A stretch of DNA of 64,000 nt from Dugong dugon (lineage: Eukaryota; Chordata; Mammalia; Sirenia; Dugongidae): positions 144,734,734 through 144,798,733 of the forward strand of contig CM057462.1 of assembly GCA_030035585.1 (NCBI GenBank), in the 5' to 3' direction. Each line of letters begins with the position of its first letter. Positions within the stretch are counted from its first letter, which is position 1. Under the pieces are notes generated by a model, which saw only the letters and a program-made list of their open reading frames with translations, made no database searches and was not told the DNA's origin. The translations under genes and the position numbers were made by a program. This document shows, one piece after another, positions 58,440-64,000 of this stretch.

Positions 58440-59500
58440 TGAGAAGAAACAACTGCAAACATCAATTAATAATCAGAACATGGAATGTACGAAGTATGAA
58501 TCTAGGAAAATTGAAAGTCGTCAAAAATGAGATGGAATGCATAAAGATTGAGTCCAAGGCATTCATGGGCTGAAATGGACTGGTATTGACCATTTTGAAT
58601 CAGACAATCATATGGTCTACTATGCCAGGAATGACAAATTGAAGAGAAACGTAGTCATAGTCATCATCAAAAAGAACATTTCAAGATCTATCCTGAAACA
58701 CTTTGCTGTCAGTGAGAGAATACTATCCATATGCCTATAAGGAAGACCAGTTTAAAGTCAGAAACGGTGTGTGTCAGGGTTGTATCTTTTCACCATACTT
58801 ATTCAATCTGTACGCTGAGCAAATAACCTGAGAAACTGGACTATATGAAGAATGGGCCATCAGGATTGGAGGAAGACTCGTTAACAACCTGTGATATGCA
58901 AATGACACAACCTTGCTTACTGAAAGTGAAGAGAGGACTTGACTCACCGATGAAGATCAAAGACCACAGCCTTCAGTATGGATTATACCTCAACATAAAG
59001 AAAACAAAAATCCTCACAACTGGACCAAAAAACAACATCATGATAAATGGAGAAAAGATTGACGTTGTCAAGGATTTCATTTTACTTGGATCCGCAATCA
59101 ACGCCCATGGAAGCAGTAGTGAGGAAATCAAATGACATATTGCATTGGGCAAATCTGCTGCCAAAGACTTCTTTAAAGTGTTAAAAAGCAACTTTGAGGA
59201 CTAAGGTGTGCCTTACCTAAGACATGATATTTTCAATCACCACATATGCATAGGAAAGCTGGACAATGAGTAAGAAAGATGGAAGAAGAATTGGTGCCTT
59301 TGAATTACAGTGTTGACGAAGAATATTGCATATACCATGCACTGTCAGAAGAAGGAACAGTCTGTCTTGGAAGAAATACAGCCAGCTTGCTCCTTGGAAA
59401 CAAGGATGGTGAGATTTTGTCTCATGTACTTTGGAAATGTTATCAGGCGGTACTGCTCCCTGGAAAAGGACACTGTGCTTGATAAAGTAGAGGGTCAATG
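58440..59500 (+). pseudogene. RTE endonuclease/RT ORF, internally deleted
   Basis: Remnants: the endonuclease N-terminus (IIRTWNVRSMNLGKLKVVKN) near 58460-58530, then RT from about 58760 with an NLYAEQI motif. The RT thumb and later region lies at 58845-59135 (SLQYGLYLNIKKTKILTTGP). The C-terminal end follows to about 59500. The endonuclease C-terminus and the start of the RT are missing, with several frame changes. The catalytic box near 58898 reads YAND instead of YADD. Confidence 0.88.
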
Positions 59501-59690
59501 AAAAAGAGGAAGACCTTCAATGAGATGGATTAACGCAGTGGCAACAACAATGGGCTCAAACATAACAATGATTGTGAGGATGGTGCAGGACCAGGCATCA
59601 TTTTGTTCTGTTGTATATAGGGTTGCTGTGAGGTGAAACGAACTCAATGGTACCTAACAACAGTTCACTTAAGGACCATCAGTACCTATA

Positions 59691-59880
59691 CAGTAAAACT
59701 TGGGAAAATCAGAATCTTTGTAAGGCAGAAACTTGTCAGAGAAGGAAAATTCAAATATTTTTCCAGTACTAGAGAGTGATAGAAAAGTAGTAAGACTGCA
59801 CCTTGTCAAAAGCAGACAACTTGAGAGACCCAGAAAAACAAGGCAGCCCTGTCTCATTCTGGCTCTCACACATTTTAACG
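59691..59880. mobile_element. Small MITE-like DNA transposon
   Basis: A ~190-bp segment with ends CAGTAAAACTTG and, inverted, CATTTTAACG, and TA on both sides (59689-59690 and 59881-59882). This fits a Tc1/mariner-type non-autonomous transposon. The inner text AGAGAGTGATAGAAAAGTAG also feels like a known old element, but I cannot name it. Confidence 0.55.
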
Positions 59881-59882
59881 TA

Positions 59883-60625
59883 TAAGGGATTATAGGTGCC
59901 ACTAGGAATGAAAAGTTATCTTAAAAACATTTTGTGGACTCTGTAGACATAATTTATTATTTTTGGTTATAATTGTTTCTGCAAAATATATCCGAAAAGA
60001 AGTAAAATTAAGTGAATCTTGCAAAATATATTGTGTAAGTGAAAAATATATAGTTTAAGTTTATAAATTTGAAGTTAAAGCAAGTGCATAATCAATCAGC
60101 AACATTAGTTACTAACTCTAACTGAAACTAAAGTGTATTTTTAAATACTGATTTTAGTCTTTAGTTGGAATTTCCCAATTGAATGATGACAAATTATATA
60201 CTTCTTCCACTTAATGAAACTTTATTGAATTGTAAAAACCTTTCAGAAAGCAATGATTATGGAATAATAAATCAATTTGTATATTTAGAAAATATGAAAC
60301 TTGCATTGCATAGACATCACTTATATGACATTTTATTCATGATTCTTAAAATATGGCTTTTTATGTATTATCTTGATTATTAGATGCTTTTCTGAGTTAT
60401 GTTAATTTTATTAATTCTAATAATACAAGTATTTTAAATAAAATTCAGATTGATAATTAGCTCAATAGATAGTGAAAAAAAAAATGAAAACATAATATTA
60501 CATCTTATCAAAACAATAGTTCTCATGAAATGCATAAATCATGTTAATGTCTTTATCAACCTTTGTAATAAGTGTTGTTGTTTCTGTAAAAGTATGTTCA
60601 ACTGTTTCTTATAATTGCATATCAT
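59883..60625. other. Unassigned AT-rich sequence
   Basis: No gene seen. The 66-codon plus-strand frame at 60183-60383 has no motif. Confidence 0.4.
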
Positions 60626-60636
60626 AAGCCAAATAT

Positions 60637-60792
60637 GGAGCCCTGGTGGTGCAGTGGTTAAGAGCTCAGGCTGCTAACCAAAAAGTCAGCAGTTTGAATC
60701 CACCAGCCACTCCCTGGAAACCCTGGGAGGCAGTTCTGCTCTGTCCCATGGTCGCTATGAGTCCGAATCAACTAGACGGCGATGGGTAAGGT
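60637..60792 (+). repeat. AfroSINE
   Basis: Full-length sense copy with a well-kept head (GGAGCCCTGGTGGTGCAGTG, then GCTGCTAACC). It is flanked by an imperfect 11-bp duplication, AAGCCAAATAT at 60626-60636 and AAACCCAATAT at 60793-60803. It is among the better-preserved copies here. Confidence 0.95.
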
Positions 60793-60803
60793 AAACCCAA
60801 TAT

Positions 60804-61384
60804 GTATTTAACAACCGCATTCATCTTTATTTAAAATTAATATTATTATTTTTGGTGGCAGAAATTATGATTTGACCACATTTACATGTGAATTTTTCAG
60901 TAATTTCAGAGAACTTTTTTAATGACTTCAGCTCACCCTCGCAATTTTATGTTGAAGTGCTCAGATTTTTTCCCTAGGCTTCTTTTCTTCTGGCTCTTCT
61001 GGCTCTTCTGGCTCTTCTGGCTACACATTCTAACTGGGAGATCATTCTCCTTCATCTGTGAGGACTTCCAATTCTTTATTTTCCATTAAGTTTTCCAACA
61101 AATTCTTCAGATACATACATCATATGTAAATATTAGAAATATTGAATATTTAGTGGATATTTCCACTTAGATATCCCACAGATATATCATAATCTACTTT
61201 TATCGTCTCCACCAACATTCAGTTCAGGTCATTTTGAGGAACATTCTCTAGAGATTATAATATCTATTGGCTTCATATCCCCAATTCTTCTCCCTTCCAG
61301 TCACATTTTAGACTTGCAGTTTATACTTCGTTGGAACTGCACAGATTAATTATATCTAATGTGAATGTAACTTTCAGACTGAGC
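60804..61384. other. Unassigned; perfect 9-bp tandem repeat
   Basis: CTTCTGGCT is repeated four times without error at 60987-61022. No gene seen. Confidence 0.6.
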
Positions 61385-62905
61385 ATTTAATTGCTTTTCT
61401 TGAGTCTTTCCAGAACATCCTTTTTTCTTTGCCATGGAAACCAGTAATGTTAAAAATCCTACCTCTTGTCATCATCCTGGAAGAATTCTCCACCCAACTT
61501 CGATGAATATAGTGTGTGATGAACAAATAAACTTTTGTCATATTAAGTCACTTAGATTTTGAGATTTTTTTAAATTACTGTAACATGACCTAGCCTATCC
61601 TTCATGATATGGAAATTGGTACCTATATAGGGGATGCTGGAATATACTAAAATACATGCTATTATATTACAGACCAGGTGGCAAGCAGAGCAAAAGCTAT
61701 AATTGAAAGATTGAAGGATGGAATTCATGTTATGCAGTGGCGAAACATTTGGTAAATATGTTGCCTGCAATAGTGTTAAAAGCAAATAGTGTCCTTAATG
61801 AGTTACAGTTCTAAGAGAAGAGATTAGAAAATAGAATGTTGTCAGGCTTTGCATGTTACTTTGGCAACATTTCACAAAGTACTATAAGGAAGAGATGAAC
61901 ATAAGAAATCATTGGCTGGTGTTACAAATAGGAATGAAAAAAAATGGTCTAGAAATTTGGGGACATGTTGGGACGGAAAACCCAACTGTTTTTCATGTCC
62001 AATATGCAAAATATAAAACTGAGAAGATTTTGAGCAAAAAAGTCTACTTAGAACTTAGCCTTTTGTATAGATAAAATCAAAAGTATAGTATATATTCATT
62101 TTTAAAACATGTTAATATTTTGAAGTGGTACCCAGTAACTCCTTTTAGGGAAGGATTTGTGACTTTCTTTCTGAATACTAATAGGTTCAATGTACTAGAA
62201 ATTTTTTCAAGATATGGAGGGACATGTCTTAAAACAAACAAACAACCGACACTCTATGTGAGATTATTGGCACATGGAAATGACTAGAAGCTAATAGCAA
62301 GAAGATAACTTTGTGAAAAAAAATCCATAAATGTGATTTAAACAGTTTGTGACTCTTAAAAATTTTAAAACATCTCTTAGTATGGCATTAAGCCATACTC
62401 AGAACGCTAGAGACTAGCATGCATCATCCTGACGTTCTCCGTTTACGTCCTGGTTCAGGAACTGGATGGCACTTTTGATTATCTCCCTTGAAGAAAGGAG
62501 AAACATATTGTGAGTGTAGGAAAGAGGCTGAAAGGAGCTTTTGATAGCCAGAAAGAACTCTAAAGGTCATTTGCACTATTATACAAATATTCCCAATCCT
62601 CCCTCTTTTTGAAAAAAATGGTATTGATTGCAGTCGAGTGGGAACAGTAGTTCTGGCCAATGAGTTATAAGCATGAGAGACATGTAACACTTCCAGACCA
62701 TGTATCTGTCAGTTCAACACCTCACAATTTTTTTTTGCCCCCCTGGAATGGTACCCAGCAACATCTGATGAAGGCTCCTCTATCAACTTTGTTCTTAGGT
62801 GACTGATTAGGAGAGTGCTTCCTCCAATTTCTGACTTGTACTGGACATGTAACGTAAGAAACTTTTATTGCTCTATGTCATTGAAATTTGATGGTTGTTG
62901 CTAAT
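61385..62905 (+). mobile_element. Decayed MLT1-like (MaLR) element
   Basis: Two LTR-end-like stretches in sense orientation: 61500-61600 (AAATAAACTTTTGTCATATT, then AAGTCACTTAGATTTTG) and 62625-62905 (GGCCAATGAGTTATAAGCAT, then GAAACTTTTATTGCTC). After the first comes GATATGGAAATTGGTACC, as in MLT1-type internal sequence. It may be a broken full element, very old. Ends are approximate and the call is tentative. Confidence 0.45.
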
Positions 62906-64000
62906 AGAAGCATGACCAGGTCTTTGGTGACTGACATGGAGACATGTATTAGTTTGGTGAATCTTCCATTCCCAGTGGAATCAACCTCTCAATGACCCAA
63001 GAAGACTGTAAGAATCAAGGCCTATGTGGTTTATGAAAAGGAAATGAACTAGGGTACTAGTTTTTCTTTTACTTTGTCCCCAAATGTAGTCTAGTGGCTT
63101 ACTATGGCTGGGAGGTCAAATGTTGCTTGTGTTGGTGAAGTTCAGGATTTACGGACTGGAGGAACCAGGATCCTTATGTGATTTTCAGTGAAATCAGTTA
63201 GGTTCTGAACCTTTGCCTCCTGGTGGAGTCATTGTGACTTGACATTTGTAGGTCTGAGAATCCCCATATCACAATTAAAACACTGAGTTCTTTTTCCTCC
63301 CTCAATGTTTATTAAATTACAGAGTATAATCTTAGAAGTGTTATAGATCTAGGATAAGGTTAACTACAGACTTAAAACTTCATCAATATCATTAAATAGT
63401 TTGATCTTAGCAAAATTATTTAAGTTAGAAAATAAATTTAAATGGGTAGAAAAATGTTTCAAAACCACTGGCATATCAACTAGGAAAGTATCCTACTATC
63501 CAAGCATAGCTTAGAGAGTTCTAGAAGATAAGCAAATCTCAGATAGGCTAACAGGAAATTACAGGAGTTTGGCTAACTTAAAATATCATTCTCATTCTTG
63601 GGAGTATAGCCTTTTGTTGTAATACATTTAAAAATAAAATAAGATAAAAAAGGAAGACAATCCTGATCTGAATAGAGAGCTAGCCTATGCCAGTTGCTCC
63701 TTTTCACTTGGCATAAGGTGTACAATAACAAGGAATTTCCAATTGCATAGTGGGAGGAAGGATAGGATGCTAAATCACTTTAGACAAATTTGAAAAACCA
63801 AAAAGTCAGACCGCCTTTTCTGACATTTTTGCTTGAGGAAACATCATTTCTTGTTGGGTCACTGTCCATAGTGCTGGACCAGTTTAGGCTAATGATGCTC
63901 ACTCCCACCTGGGCCATCATTACTCTAACAATGTGGAGAGAGGAAAGGGACAACAAGTTCTCTTAAGGTGAAGATATTTTAACCTCCTTTCAATAATAGT
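62906..64000. other. Unassigned sequence to window end
   Basis: No gene, RNA gene or repeat recognised. No frame here is long or motif-bearing. Confidence 0.4.

Larger units (their letters stand above)
55732..59661 (+). mobile_element. RTE LINE with both ends, split by an ERVL/MaLR fossil
   Basis: Both RTE ends are present and flanked by an 11-bp duplication, AGTTCACATAA at 55721-55731 and AGTTCACTTAA at 59662-59672. The RTE 5' UTR runs 55732-55938 and resumes at 58272 with GCATATTGTCTGGTATAGTG. Between them lies a 2.3-kb LTR-element fossil. Coding remnants follow: the endonuclease start at about 58490-58720, then a direct jump at about 58725 into the RT (GTGTGTCAGGGTTGTATC), so about 1.6 kb is deleted. 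The end has the TACCTAACAACAG tail. Confidence 0.92.

Noticed and set aside
60637-60710. Functional tRNA gene (Asn-like)
   Set aside because: It is the AfroSINE head, followed by the SINE body and flanked by a target-site duplication.

Overview
This 64-kb window looks like AT-rich, gene-poor nuclear DNA from an afrotherian mammal, most likely an elephant or close paenungulate relative. The lineage call rests on many AfroSINE copies (head starting GGAGCCCTGGTGG, tail ending in GTCGCTATGAGTCGGAATC-type sequence) and on several copies of an RTE-clade LINE whose 3' end resembles the SINE tail. I found no exon, host protein gene, functional RNA gene, CpG island or CRISPR array. Nearly every longer open frame lies inside a transposable element or a simple repeat. 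All family names come from recognition by eye, without database searches.

Layout. 1-4168: a reversed solo LTR fossil, an AfroSINE, a MIR piece and unassigned DNA. 4169-7228: an RTE LINE on the minus strand with an AfroSINE nested in it. 7229-24540: AfroSINEs, MIR and L2 relics, an old L1 piece, an MLT1-like LTR holding a tRNA-Gly-headed SINE, and a MaLR LTR inside an L2. 24541-31668: a full-length but inactivated L1 on the minus strand, with 5' UTR, ORF1, ORF2 and 3' UTR, bounded by a 12-bp target-site duplication. 31669-40475: MLT1 and MaLR LTRs, L2, AfroSINEs and an internally deleted mini-RTE. 40476-44650: an old L1 on the minus strand holding an RTE fragment, an RTE stub and an AfroSINE. 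44651-55075: a Tigger-like transposon inside another, a MaLR LTR, microsatellites and a SINE inside a SINE. 55076-59672: a second SINE-in-SINE, then an RTE bounded by an 11-bp duplication and split by a back-to-back ERVL/MaLR fossil. 59673-64000: a small MITE, an AfroSINE, a 9-bp tandem repeat, a decayed MLT1-like element and unassigned DNA.

What ties the window together is a LINE-SINE relationship. The RTE LINE plausibly supplied the machinery. AfroSINEs, a tRNA-Gly-headed SINE and a 410-bp mini-RTE all carry RTE-like end segments. All three RTE copies that span the reverse-transcriptase active site have lost the YADD motif, each by a different change. Nesting gives a relative order: L2 and MIR are oldest, then old L1 and MLT1/MaLR/ERVL, with AfroSINEs and the full-length L1 younger. 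I see no evidence of a new multi-gene system. The most distinctive structures are the RTE split by the ERVL/MaLR fossil and the chimeric RTE-derived SINEs.
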